In this document: positions 49,892 to 62,010 of the stretch, piece by piece
Numbering within the stretch: the first letter of the stretch is position 1
Layout of the letters: each line of letters starts with the position of its first letter
Assembly (NCBI GenBank): GCA_002914845.1
Contig: JXTC01000151.1
Span: 377,738 to 441,737 of the forward strand
Source of the DNA: Trema orientale
Lineage: Eukaryota; Streptophyta; Magnoliopsida; Rosales; Cannabaceae
Length of the DNA stretch: 64,000 nt
Direction: 5' to 3'
Made by a program: the position numbers and the translations under genes
The notes under the pieces: generated by a model
What the model saw: the letters and a program-made list of their open reading frames with translations, nothing else
Databases searched by the model: none
Told to the model about the DNA's origin: nothing

Positions 49892-51289
49892 ATGTTTGGG
49901 GCTATATCTGCATTCCGACTAGTATAAAAGCAACCCATTAGTAGGATAAAATAACTAAAATAAATAATTTAGAAAAGAAAAAGAGAAAGGCACCTCATCT
50001 TCTCTCATTTAATTTTTTAGCAGCCAGTAGTCACTCCCTTCTAATTTTTCTTACATGTTTTACAATTCTTTAGTTATGCATAATCTATCTCATTCTCTCT
50101 TCTTCAATAGTAATCTCTTTAAAGACATAAATTAAACTAAATCGAAGTATTAAAAGAGAGATCAAGAGAACCTAATAGAGTAAGTATAAAAAGTAGAATA
50201 AAATCTTAAATGTGAATAAACAACTCTAGTCTTGCATTTGTGTCAAAATATATCATTTTCCATTGAATCAAGCATCTACACCTCTTGTGATCTATGTTTT
50301 TAAAAATAAAAATTTTAAAAAAAATCTGCAATTAAAAACTCTTATTCCCCCTCAAAACTGTAGAACTCTATTTGAATTTTGTTCATATTGTTATGTTTTG
50401 TTTTGATGGTTATCTTCACTTGTCTCACTCTCCTTGTTTTAATCATTCAAATTTTTTGCTTAAAAAAAATCCATCAATCTTTTCATTATAAAATTTAAAA
50501 ACTATGTCAACTATTTTTCTATTTTGATGAATGTGCAGGAATGAAAGTTTAGATTGAGAGAATACATAGGGTGCTTTCATCATGCCTTTTAATATGTTAT
50601 CTAATTTTATCTTTTTATTCATTATGAGGGTGCCTTATTAATGCTAATAACGGGTGTCAATGTAGCTCCCTAATGTTTTTCTTTAGTGAAAAAAAAAAAA
50701 GATAAAAAAAAAGAAGGATGATCAATTTTGACATGTATTACACTTTTTATATATTAAGCTTTGCATAATGACATGCATGAGTCAAGCTTAGATTATCTTC
50801 CTTTTTTCTTTTCTTTTTTTTTTTTTAAAAAAAAATTCTCCTAATGTCTCATTCAAGTCTATTTCATCGGCCATTTCAAAAAAAAAAAAAGTCTATTTTA
50901 TCGGCATGTGGTTGAATCAGCCTATGTCAACCCGATGCCACTTTTGGGTCCCAGTTCATCATAACTTAAGAATTGTTGAAGCCTAATGAATAGTAACAAT
51001 TTTGAGATGAGATTTTAAGAGTTTTCCTTTTAAAAATAAAAGAATTGAAAAAATACAGTATTTGAAAAAAAAATTCAAACTTTACATAGTATACAAGCTA
51101 AAAGAATTAAGAATATACGGTGTCAAAATGCGGTGGTAATTTTTGTAATTTCAGCAAACTTTTTGGTTACTATTCTTAAATAAAAAATGTAAAAAAACAA
51201 GACAAAATGTTATAACCTAATGGCCGGGTGTACCTTACACTGAATCAAATTTTAAAACCCCATAACTCCATTTTTATCTTTAATATATT
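49892..51289. other. Gene-free A/T-rich stretch
   Basis: Nothing recognised beyond homopolymer runs near 50687-50715, 50799-50836 and 50879-50890. Confidence 0.35.
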
Positions 51290-53060
51290 TATTTTAAATA
51301 CCATTTTTTCTTAATTGTATTTTTTAATGCTTTTTTTTCTAATTTTTTCCTCAAAAAACACTAGTCCACTTTTTTTTTTCTTTTTTTTTATTTTAAATAC
51401 TTTTTTTTTCCTATATTCTTTCTTTTTCTTTTTTGAATGCTTTTTTCCCCCTAATTTTTTCCAATTCTCCCTTTGTACTTTCTCTTTTTTTTTTTTCGAA
51501 TGCTCTTTTTTTCTAATTGTTTTCTCAAAAAATACTAGTCCTTTCTCTCTTTTCTTTTTCTTTTTTTCTTTAATGAATTACTAATACTAATGGTGGAATT
51601 ACTAGCATTGGTTATTAGATACCAGTGTTTGCAATTAGTTACTGGTTACTAATTATCAGTGTTTGAAACTGGTTACCAGTTAGTAGTTACTAATTATAGC
51701 ACATTTCACTCAATTTAGTAACTAATAACCAATCTAGCTCATTTTTCTTAATTTTTCCCTTTGTCCTTTCTTTTTTCCTTTTTTAAATGCTTTTTTTCCC
51801 TCAAAGAACATTAGTCCTTCCTATTTTTTCTTTTCTTTTTTTTTTCTTTAATTAATACTTTTTTTTTCCTCCTAATTTTTTCCTCAAAGAACACTAGTCC
51901 ACTTTTCTTTTCTTCTTTTTTTTTTTTAAATTTTAAATACATTTTTTCCTATATTCTTTCTTTGTGCTTTCTTTTTCTTTTTTGAGTGCTTTTTTTCTCT
52001 AATTTTTTCCAATTCTCCCTTTATGCTTTCTTTTTTTTTTCGAATGCTCTTTTTTTTCTAATTTTTTCCTCAAAAAACACTAGTCTTTTCTCTCTTTTCT
52101 TTTCTTTTTTTCTTTTTATTTTCTTTAATGAATTACTAATACTAATAGTGGAATTACTAGCATTGGTCATTAGATACCGGTATTTGAAATTAGTTACTAG
52201 TTACTAATTACCAGTGTTTGAAACTGGTTACTGGTTATTAGTTATATTTATAGCATATTTCACTCAATTTAATAACTAATAACCAATCTAGCTCATTTTT
52301 CTTAATTTTTCCCTTTGTGCTTTATTTTTTTCTTTTTTGAATGCTTTTTTTCCCCCTCAAAGAACACTAGTCCATCCTCTTTTTTTTTCTTTTTTTTCTT
52401 TAATGAATTACTAACACTAATTGTGGAATTATTAATATTTGTCATTAGTTATCAATACTGTTCGACACTGGTTACGGGTTAATAATTACTAGTGTTTGAA
52501 ACTGGTGACTAGTTATTAGTTACTAGTTACTAGTTATCAGTTATAATATAATTTATTCAATTTAGTAACTAGTAACCAATTTATCTCTTTTTTCCTAATT
52601 TTTCCCTTTGTGCTTTCTTTTTTCTTTTTTTGAATGTTTTTTTTTCCTCCTCAAAGAACAGTAGTCTTTCCTCTATTTCTTTGTCCTTTTTCTTTTTTTC
52701 TTTTAATAAATTGCTAACAATGGTAGTGGAGTTACTAAATTGATTACTAGTTACTAGTACTGTTTGAAACCGGTTACTAGTCATTAATTACCGGTGTTTG
52801 AAACTGGTTACCGGTTATTAGTTACTATTTATAATGTAGTTTACTCAATTTAGTAATTAGTAACCATTCTAACTCTTTTTTTCTCCTAATTTTTCCCTTT
52901 GTGCTTTCTTTTTTTTTTGTTTATTTTTTTGAATGATTTTTTCCCCCTCAAAGAATATTAGTGTTTCCTCTACTTCCTTTTTTTTTTTCTTTTCTTTAAT
53001 AAATTGCTAATACTGGTAGTAAAGTTACTAATATCGATTACTAGAAATCAATATGGTTAC
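51290..53060. repeat. Satellite-like tandem repeat, period about 290 bp
   Basis: Each unit has three parts: a T-rich part with GAATGCTTTTTTT and CTCAAAGAACACTAGTCC; a part reading AATGAATTACTAATACTAATG; and a part rich in GGTTACTAGTTATTAGTTACT that ends CAATTTAGTAACTA(A/G)TAACCA. That last anchor occurs near 51715, 52265, 52557 and 52846, so the spacing is about 290 bp, with one interval about twice that. At least five degenerate units are present. No coding content is credible despite long open frames in the T-rich part. Confidence 0.75.
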
Positions 53061-53760
53061 TCGTTTTTTTTTTATATTATTATTTCATTTTCTTATCTTT
53101 TTAATCATTTTTCTCTTTCAGCTTTTTTTTTCTTTTTTAAAATGAAGCACTAACTTTTCTTTTTTCTAGAGATAATAAGCTATTCTTTTTTTTGAATGAC
53201 TATTTTGGTTACCAGTATCTAATTACAAGTTATCAGCAACTATGAACTAAAAATTTCTTTAAATTCATGGACTGGTTACTTATTACTAGCAATAAGCAAC
53301 TAAAACCTCTTTCAAACACCAAATAATAGGTACCAAAAATTAAAATCTATTCCAAAATACCGAGTTTGTCTCCGAAAGGTTACTGGTTAATAATCAATCT
53401 TGTAGTTACTGATTTCTAGATTGGATACTAGTTTCTGGTTATTAGTAACCATGAACTAGAGATCTCTTCCAAATACCAAGCCCAGATTCGTCGATCATTT
53501 ACATATTACAAGTAATAAGAAACTAAAATCTTTTCAAACACCAAGTAACAAGTACCAAAAGGTAAAATCTATTCCAAAATACCAAATTTGGCTCTGAATC
53601 GTTACTGGTTATAAATCAATCTTATAGTTACTTACTGATTTCTAGAATGGTTACCAACAAAAAATGTGACTATATAAGTAATTCAACTATTAACCATTTG
53701 GTTACCAAAGTCCAGTTACTTGAGTTGATTTAATCTAGTAACTTCACCAAATAATAAAAT
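53061..53760. repeat. Second tandem repeat of GGTTACT-rich units, period about 220 bp
   Basis: Two units share AAATCTATTCCAAAATACC (about 53343 and 53564), CTTTCAAACACCAA or TTTTCAAACACCAA, and AATCAATCTT(G/A)TAGTTACT. The motifs GGTTACTGGTTA and TTAGTAACCATGAACTA relate it to the 290-bp satellite immediately to the left. Confidence 0.6.
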
Positions 53761-54649
53761 TAAAAGTAAAGCAGTAAAATCATGTATACCTTTCTAATTA
53801 ATTTCTAAATTACAATCAAAGATATTTATAGATATTCACTGTGAATTATAATCAATTAATCGAAAAAATAATAATAATGATGATAATAATCTTTGGTTAC
53901 CGGAAAGAAATTTTCCTAGTCTAATTAAATTTCTAGACAAGCATATACCTAAGTGACGAAGTTTTTTTTTAGGAATATCATTTTGAGATTAGAACCAAGA
54001 AAATAATGAGGAAAACTATAGAAGAGAGCATAATGGCCAGTGGCCACACCAAAAACCACCCTGTTTCGGCCACAATAATGCTCCTTGTGAGTGGTGTTTT
54101 CGGAATCGGTGTTGTTGTTGTGTGAATCAGTGCTATGGAATTTTTGAATAAAATTCCGTATGAGAAATTATTAAAATGTGAGCACTTATTTTTGACATTC
54201 TTTTTTAAAACTCCCGTGTATCCTCTAATTTCTCCTTTTGGGATGGGAAAATTGATAGGTAAGGGCCTACGTATCGTGACATTCCTTGGATAACCCAAGG
54301 TGGGCCCAATGCCCACTTCCTAATTCCTCATTTTGAAGCACACATGGTTGAAAAACAACAAATTAAAGAAATATATATTATTTGTGGATATAAATGATGA
54401 ATAGGTCAGGGGAGGTGGTATTTATCATATATATTTAAGGAAACTACAAAAGAAAGGTGTTTATCACATCAACTATCAAATGTAAACAATTCCGTTATAA
54501 ATAGATTTATATTATGTATTTGAGAGAATATTCTTCCGTATTCTATTTTTATTTGCTAAAATATCTAAAGTTATTCTCCAGGGGAAAAAAGACAAAAATA
54601 AATATATAATAGGAGACTAAAATGATAATAGATGAGCTTTTTCAAGTCT
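53761..54649. other. Gene-free stretch before the LTR
   Basis: Contains a 113-codon open frame on the minus strand (53978-54316) that begins with GTG and lacks an early ATG, so it is not called a gene. No other feature. Confidence 0.35.
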
Positions 54650-57142
54650 TGTTGTGACACTATATTTTAATTCATTTTTACATGGGTGGACTCAAATAGA
54701 TTTTGTAAAATCACTGCCGATAAATTTAAATAAAATCACTACCAATAGGTATAACGATTATATCCTTGGATTCCTTTTTCTTGAATATATTTTTGGTAAG
54801 TAATGATGTAAAATCTGAGAATTATTAAGGGCAAAAGAGACTTTTTATATTCAGTGGCATTGTCGTAAATATGTATTTTTCGGAATACAATAATCAAAAT
54901 ATCTGAATTTAATATTCAGGTGCTACAGTATCTAATATTTGCATAAAAGAGCCCCCAGAAACTCAAATTCTCACATTTGAGGGCTTGGGCGAGAGAGAAA
55001 AGTAGAGAAACGCCAGTTTTTGGTTAGCTCTGCCGCCGCCACACGCCACTGCCACCGGGCCCACGTACCAGCCCGTGTGAAAGAGCTGCCACCGACGAAG
55101 CCAATGCCATCAGTCCCGTCGCGTTTGGCCGTCGGACGCCGCCGGAGCAGCCCGTCAAAGATCACATCGCCGCCACTGTTTTCCGGCCATCGGAGAGCCG
55201 TCCGACCTCCAATCAAGTCACCATCGACACGTGGAGCTCCCTCTCGCCATCACCGATCACCTCCAAGTGGTTGCACAACTAAATTCACCTCTGGTAAGAT
55301 TTTCGTCACTTTTACTATTTTTATCAACTTTGTAAAAAGTGATATTTATATAATTATTTTGGTTAAGTAATTTATTTACCAGAGGTAAATATATGTGATG
55401 AAAGAGGGTTAAAAATTATGAATAATTACGGCTGATAGAAGTTAAAATGATATCCGGAAGCATGTTAATTTTCGAATTAAAAAATATGGTGTTTTCTAAT
55501 TTAGAACGAAAAGTGATATTCTTGCAAAACTGAATAGTGCTGTACTAGAGTCTGTTACTATTCAGATTTGGGCCTTAGGCTGAGGTTAGAAAACTGTTAG
55601 TTTCCGAAATAGTATTTCAAAAATGACTTTTTTTTTTCTAAATAATCAGTGAAGGTGATACTTTTTCAAATATTTTCGAAAGTGATATTTTCCTAAATCA
55701 TTCTGTGATAATGATATTTTCTGAAATATTTTAGAATAGTGATATTTTTGCAAATAATCAGTAAAAATGATTTTTTTTAAAAACTTTGGAAAAGTTGATA
55801 TTTTTCAAATTAATTCCAAAAAGAGACATTTTCGTAATTCTCGGATTTTAAAGCTCGTTCAAGGGTCAGGATCTCGAAATTGAATTTTGATTTCAAATTT
55901 AGATTTAATGAGGTCGAGAAACGAATTTTGATATATAATATTGCTATGTTTCAAAATGGCACAAGTTACGAGACTCATGAATAGTGTCGTTTTGCGTGCC
56001 ATAGAGTGGGTCCTGTACCGGGACCCACTTTTGACAAAGTATACATCTAACCAAGCATTTTGGGTGCTCTGAATTCAGTGGTGACATCCGTTTCTTCATT
56101 TGAGGCTCCAATGGAGAAATCACTTTTTCAAGTGAGCTTACGGGAATCCCGAAACGACCTTTTGAATACCCAAATAACCAACGAGAGTTTTTTCGAGCGT
56201 TTTTAGCCTGGTATAACTACCATATTGAGGTAGGGGTTCGATTATCTGATTTTATATCTGTTTTAATTTATAATTATATTAAAACTTATTTATGAAAAAA
56301 ATCGTGATTTCATGATGGTTTGATAAATTGTTAAAAATTATTGGATTATATTGGGATTGGTTTGTATGGATTATTATACATATTTCTATCGTGATTATGG
56401 GATAAAATAATGGTGTGCTGCCTATGTTACAGTAAATCCCAGAATAATATCAAGTTGGATTTTTAAAGCATGATTTGATTATTGGATACATGGTTATTGC
56501 GAACGGTTACATGTTGTACATACCATAGGATCACACAATTAAGTTCCATTATTGCATCATAGTAGTTTAGATCGCTGGCGAGTTGTTGCAGCACTAGGTG
56601 AAAGACCTAGGCCCCTCCGCATGTTTTTGGCTAATGCACCTACGAGTAGTATCAGGATGCTGGGTACCTCTGGTATGGGGTATTACAGGGCCGTGATGGG
56701 AGGATGAGAGCTCACTCATATACTTGGTTGATTTATGATATGTACAATTATGTATTTTAGAAAAGGTATTAACCATGTAGGTTTGATAAAATCGCATCTA
56801 TTCAAAAAAGTAATTGAATTTCTACTGAGCATGTGAATGTTCACCCCCCTACTTCTCCTACTTTCAGGTGTTTATCTAATTGAAGTAGTAATCCTAGTGG
56901 TTAGACAAGTTGCGTAGCTTGTACTTGCAGTTCTACTTTCAATCCTTGGTGGGTGTTCATACTCAATTTTCTTCCTTTCCTTGTTAAATTATTTAGCCAA
57001 GATTAGTAATTGGATGTATGAGGATGAATTTGTTGTTAATTTCGGAACTTGAAATTGTAAGCGATTTTATGTAACATATTTTGGACATTGAATTAAAGTT
57101 TTCAGTTAAACTCAATTTACCAAAGTTTATGATTTCTCAACA
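54650..57142 (+). mobile_element. Probable solo LTR of a Ty3/gypsy-type retrotransposon, about 2.5 kb
   Basis: The stretch begins TGTTGTGACAC and ends CTCAACA, giving the TG...CA ends and short TGTTG/CAACA inverted repeat usual for LTRs. Flanking pentamers are AGTCT (54645-54649) and AGTTT (57143-57147), identical in four of five bases. A TATA-like CATAAAAGAG lies near 54940, followed by a GC-rich leader (55020-55270) of a kind often seen in long plant gypsy LTRs. No gag-pol, primer-binding site or second LTR is visible nearby. Orientation is inferred from the TATA-like site. Confidence 0.45.
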
Positions 57143-59069
57143 AGTTTCCCAAAAGAGATATCTGGAAATTTTCTTAAATATTGATGGGTATTTTTTTAAG
57201 TAATTAAAACTAATAAGAGTTTAATGATTATGAAATTTATAATGGTTTGATGATCAAAATAAAATTATCTAATACTAGATTTCTTTTAAATTTTGTAAAA
57301 TTAATATTTTATTATATTTTCACATAAAATTACTAAAAATCGCGGCTTTAGATTTTCGGTTGTGATAAATAATCTCACGTTTTTTTTAACCAGTGCGTTA
57401 ACTTTACGTTAACTTTTTTTTTTTATATAATAGTTCTGTTAACTTTTTTTATTTAAATGTATATATAATGGTTCTGTCAACTTTTTCTTTTTTCACTTGA
57501 GAAATTTTGTCAATTAATGTTAAATAATTAATTACTTCCATTATTAGTTAGAAATTTTGTCAATAATGCCAACTAAATTTTATAAAATAATTTAAAATGG
57601 AAAGAGTTACAAACATTGTTTTTGATCATTAATTTACTTATACGTACTCGAATTTAGTTTTTCGTTTAACTAAGATGAAAACAAAAAGGTTCAAAAATAA
57701 TAAGATACATATGAATTGAAATTTAATTAATTAAATATTTATAGAGAAAACGATTTCCAAAAGTTTCTTTTTTTTTTTTTTTTTTTTTGTAACAACAATA
57801 AAATGCAGAGACCTCCATCAACAAGTTTCCGCTTCGTATGTTTTCAATAATGGAGTACGTGTACATTTGTACAAAAATCCCATTTATTTAATAGTGAGAA
57901 AAAGTTTACTTCCATTGCTTTAATTTTATCACGAATTTGGTCAGTTAATGAGAAATTTTATTTTATAAAGGAAATAAGTGAAAAAAAAATAGTAAAGTAA
58001 AAAAAGGAAGTCAAGTACCTTTACTGCCATAATAATTTAAGGAATGTTTTTAATCAGACTATAATGCCATATAGGAATGGGATCTACTGACGACGTGTTT
58101 TTTTGTTTTTGTTTTTTTTTTATTTTTTCACAAATGGCTTTGGATAAATATAGTTAAAAGTGTTCTCTTTTGAAAATGTTAAAAAATTTAGCGGTATTAA
58201 AAAGGAGGAATCATATTAAAGAATCAATCAAATTATATAAAAAATAACTAGCGATAGATAAAATAAATAACAAATAAAGCAAATATTTTTGACCAATTAA
58301 TCACTAAATCCTAACCGTTAAATTTATATCTAACGGTCTAATTTTTTTGTAATTATAGTAGTGCATTTATGAAATCACTATTGGAGTTTGACCCTATATA
58401 CACTTAACAAAATGATCTCAAAAAAAAAAAAAAAGTTAATAACAGCACAGTAAAATAAAGATAATCAGGTCAAAATAAAGAAACAAAAATATTCTCATGA
58501 AAAAAAAACAACACCAAAATGTAATAGTGACTTCCAAGTTCCAAACTCTTACCTCATGAGATAGATATTCTCAGAGATGCTGAGATTATCCCAATTCATT
58601 TAAAATTGATTAATTTCTTAGCTTATAGGAAAAAAAAATTGATTAATTTTACTCAAACTTAACACATGAGATAATCGAGGGACTCCAATCATTTTGTTAT
58701 AACTAATAGGATTACCGACTTTAAGCTAGGTATTTAATTTATAGAAAAACCAGTCTTCATGTTCTAAAATTAGTAAGCTGCATGTTGAGGTCTAGAGATC
58801 AATTTTTTTCCCCACTCCCAATATCAAAAAAAAAAAAGAAAAAAAGAAAAAATAGTCAAGTTAATCTTTGCATGCTGCATAAGCGGGTGAGAGATTGATA
58901 GAGGCACCACATAAGATAATTAGAACAAAAAAGCTAGGCCATATTATTAGACTCCTACAAAAGGAAAACATTCACGGCCAAGAATTTGAATTACTTTAAT
59001 TAATATTACCACTACAACAAATAAGAGTGAAGATATAAAGCTAAAAACAGCCGCGCGCGTAATTGACCT
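57143..59069. other. Gene-free A/T-rich stretch
   Basis: Nothing recognised apart from homopolymer runs (57770-57788, 58106-58120, 58421-58434, 58826-58851) and a repeated GTTAACTTT/GTCAACTTT motif at 57405-57485. Confidence 0.35.
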
Positions 59070-59456
59070 TATAGTGCAGCAAAGCAATGGTAATGAATAA
59101 AATAGATATGTAGAAATCAAGTGAATGAAATTCAATTGAATAGCTGAATTACAAATGTTACAGATACAATGAAACAAAGGGGTAAAAATCTCTTACATCA
59201 AATGGGAGGGGAGGATAACTAGCATCATCGCAGTCTTGAGCAAGTCCCAACAACGTTGACACCTACTCAAACCACCAATCATGTGCATAACCTCACCCAT
59301 AATTCATTAAACCCAAATAATGAGTTAATACATCAATGTCAGTCTACCATCAAAGTTGGTTTCTCAACAGTTTAAAAAGAAAAACCACTGAAACAATTTA
59401 AAAAGCAGTTCCACTGTTATATGTATGTAGGAGCTGGCCCTAGCTAAATCTTGGGC
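59070..59456 (-). other. 3' flank of ZFWD copy C, homologous to the 3' flank of copy A
   Basis: On the minus strand the segment matches 14520-14860 in the same order: TTTGATGGTAG, ATGATTGGTGGTTTGAGTAG, TGTCAACGTTGTTGGG, GATGATGCTAGTTATCCTCC and CATTGCTTTGCTG. The duplication therefore includes at least 370 bp beyond the stop codon. Confidence 0.8.
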
Positions 59457-61822
59457 TCAGGCATTCATCTTCCACACAGTCGTAAGGCCAGTCCCGTCTC
59501 CAGTGAAAAGCAATCCTCCAGGACCTTTTTGAATCGTCCTAACTTCTTGTCTTGCAAACAATCTGCCCTTCTCTTCAAAACTGCAAAATTAGTTCATATT
59601 ATCATTAAGGAAGAGGCTAAACAAAATTTTTTCAACTTAAGACGACGACAAAGATTTAGAGTTAAATTTGAAGACGTATTCAAGTGTTTGGTTACTTACG
59701 ATGGAAGCTCATATATGCGAACGGTATTGTCGTTACAGGAGGAAAACAAGATATGCTTATGTTCTGCATCAGTCTTCCCAGGGAGTGTTATCCCATTAAG
59801 TGCAAGAACACCCTGAAACACACAAAAGGGAATATTAAACTTTATTCTAGCTGCATCAATATTACACCTTTTATCTTCTAGAAGCAATTAGATCCACATT
59901 GACGACTTCTTAAGTATTACAAAGCAATAATTAAGCTAAGCTAATCTCCTTGCAGATAAAATGCAAAAGGAATTATAGAGTACACGCACAATATTCCAAA
60001 AAACTAGGCAGCTTTTTAGGACATCAAAGGCCATCAGGTTAATGTGAAAAACGCTTATCAGTATACTACATAAATGACCATCAGAATTGCAATATTTAAG
60101 TGCTACAACCCTGCGAAGTGTGCCAAAAAGCTATGAAAGCGTTACGATTTAGTGCATGGTTAGATGTTGGACATGAGAAATCAGAGAACAATCTACTGTA
60201 ACTAGGAAAACAAATTGTTCAGAGATACCAAGGGAAGATAGGTAGAGAAATAACGTACATGTCCTTCATCGTGTGTATAGGTTACTTCTATCTTGCCTTC
60301 TCCAGTAGTAGCCCAAACTTTGATTGTGCCATCCAATGAACATGATAGCAAATAATTTTCCCAGTAAACAAGAGACATCACCGCATCTGAATGTCCATTC
60401 AAAGTTGCAACACATTGTAAAGTATCAAGGTCCCACATCTGGAAAAGAAGAAAGAAAAACTTTTGTAAACATAGGGATAATACCATTGAGAAAATATTAA
60501 CATTCAAAACAACAGTAGTTTACAAATACCCTAAAGATTGTATAAGAAAAATCATAAGTTACCTTTACTGTGCGGTCCAGAGAAGCTGAGAACAACCTGT
60601 TTCCGCCAAAAGCCAAACAAACAACAGCTCGAGCATGGCCCGTCAAAGATTGAACAGGTTGAAAAGGATTAGTTTCATCAGAGGAGCCTTTCCATGCCAA
60701 TATCTGGCCACTCTGCAGTTTTCAAAGAAAACAAATTTGAAAACAAATCAGAACTACATTTACTCTACAAGTATAACGGTTTTAGGGGAATTCCGTTCCG
60801 GGACTTATAAGCAGAATTTTCAAGTGTTCAAATACTAACGGTAATAACTATAACTCACCTGAGTCCCAGCTAAGAGCATTCCATTGGCAACAATCATGGA
60901 ATTGACTTGACCCACAGGTCCATTTAGACTGAATTCAGCATCATTACTCTTCTCAGTGTTCCATGCCTGCAAACAAATCCTCACCATTGTTATTGACTTA
61001 CCTCTTCTCTAAAAGCAGTCAAGTACTACAGAACAAGCCCTGGCTACAAAGAAGAGCGACATGACTAAGTTTTGGGGAAGCATCTAGCAGTACTAGACTT
61101 TCAACCATCATAATGTGTAAGGCAACAGAGAAACTGAGCACCAAATATAAACATACCTTAACAAGATTTGGCATTCCAACGAAAACCCAAGGGCCGTCAT
61201 TGATCAAGGAACCAACTTGGGAGCCAAGATTGATGACGCGGCTGCATTGACCGGTGTGGCAGTCCCAAAGGCGGAGCGTTCCATCGTTGCTGCTTGAATA
61301 AAGCTTTGCACCTGAAGAAGGAAGTGCAATCCCAGTGACGGCCTGTAGTTTCCCCAAAATCGGACTTGTTAGCATTAGCAGTTCAAAGCAGAACTAAAAC
61401 AATGTACCGAAGAGTTAAGAACCCAAAAGATCACAAATATGCAAACCCAGAGAGAGAGAATCGAAACAAAAGAGAAAAAGGCAACAAAATCAAACCTTCT
61501 TGTGGCCTTGGAGATTTGCGAGGAAGGAAACTTCATCACCACGGCACCATGAATGGAGAAATCGGCAGCAATCACCCTTGACACAATTCCCAGATGCCCA
61601 GAACTTACAGACCTTCTCTATTATATTTGACTGAGGAAGAGGAGTAGGCGAAGAAGGACTCTTACTCTTCCTCTTAGTCTTCGTCGTCGTCGTCATCATC
61701 ATCGAGGAGTACTGGTCAGCCCTTATATCTCCTCCTTGATCTTTCCTCCAAACAAACGAAGAAGTGTTCCTCCCATGGGGATAAGGATGAGAACTCGAAC
61801 TAAAAAGTCTCGAACTTGCCAT
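59457..61822 (-). CDS. ZFWD: CCCH zinc finger / WD40 repeat protein (ZFWD), copy C, 395 aa, inverted copy
   Basis: Third ZFWD paralogue, about 35 kb from copy B and on the opposite strand. Exons are 61496-61822, 61157-61342, 60859-60966, 60563-60712, 60259-60438, 59700-59812 and 59457-59580; exons 2-7 match A and B in length and all phases close. The finger is C72-X7-C80-X5-C86-X3-H90, but residue 85, directly before the third zinc ligand, is Cys instead of the Arg found in A and B (GDCCRFLH). The propeller begins at about residue 98 and ends LTTVWKMNA. LDRTVK replaces LDHTIK in the fourth blade. The reading frame is intact, so it is probably functional. The start is the first ATG after the TATA box. 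Confidence 0.95.
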
Positions 61823-62010
61823 TGTTACCAAACTCAAACTCTCAATCTCAATCTCAGCAAACTCTCAAATCTCAATCTCAGGGATTAGGATTTCTTGATC
61901 AAACCCAAACCCTAACCCTAACCCTAGCACTCAATTATCTGAACGATTTCAGTTTCAGGTGTCGAATGTGAGAAATCGAATGAATGAATGAATGATAGGA
62001 TTATATATAT
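61823..62010 (-). promoter_or_regulatory. Core promoter and leader of ZFWD copy C with TATA box and triple telo-box
   Basis: TATATATA is at 62002-62010, about 180 bp before the start codon. A run of telomere-like units, CTAGGGTTAGGGTTAGGGTTT on the minus strand, occupies 61907-61927. A (GAGATT/GAGTTT)n purine-rich tract precedes the start. There is no upstream ATG in the leader. A CATT tetranucleotide repeat lies at 61978-61993. Confidence 0.6.

Noticed and set aside
51315..52207. Phe/Ser-rich open frames in the T-rich satellite
   Set aside because: They come from poly-T runs within the 290-bp repeat and are interrupted unit by unit.
51600..53700. Possible CRISPR-like regularity in the GGTTACT repeats
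   Set aside because: Units are degenerate with no constant-length unique spacers, and the host is a plant; it is a satellite.
53978..54316. 113-codon minus-strand open frame ending in a hydrophobic segment (WFLVWPLAIMLSSIVFLIIF)
   Set aside because: The first codon is GTG, the only in-frame Met lies within the hydrophobic end, and no family is recognised. Probably chance.
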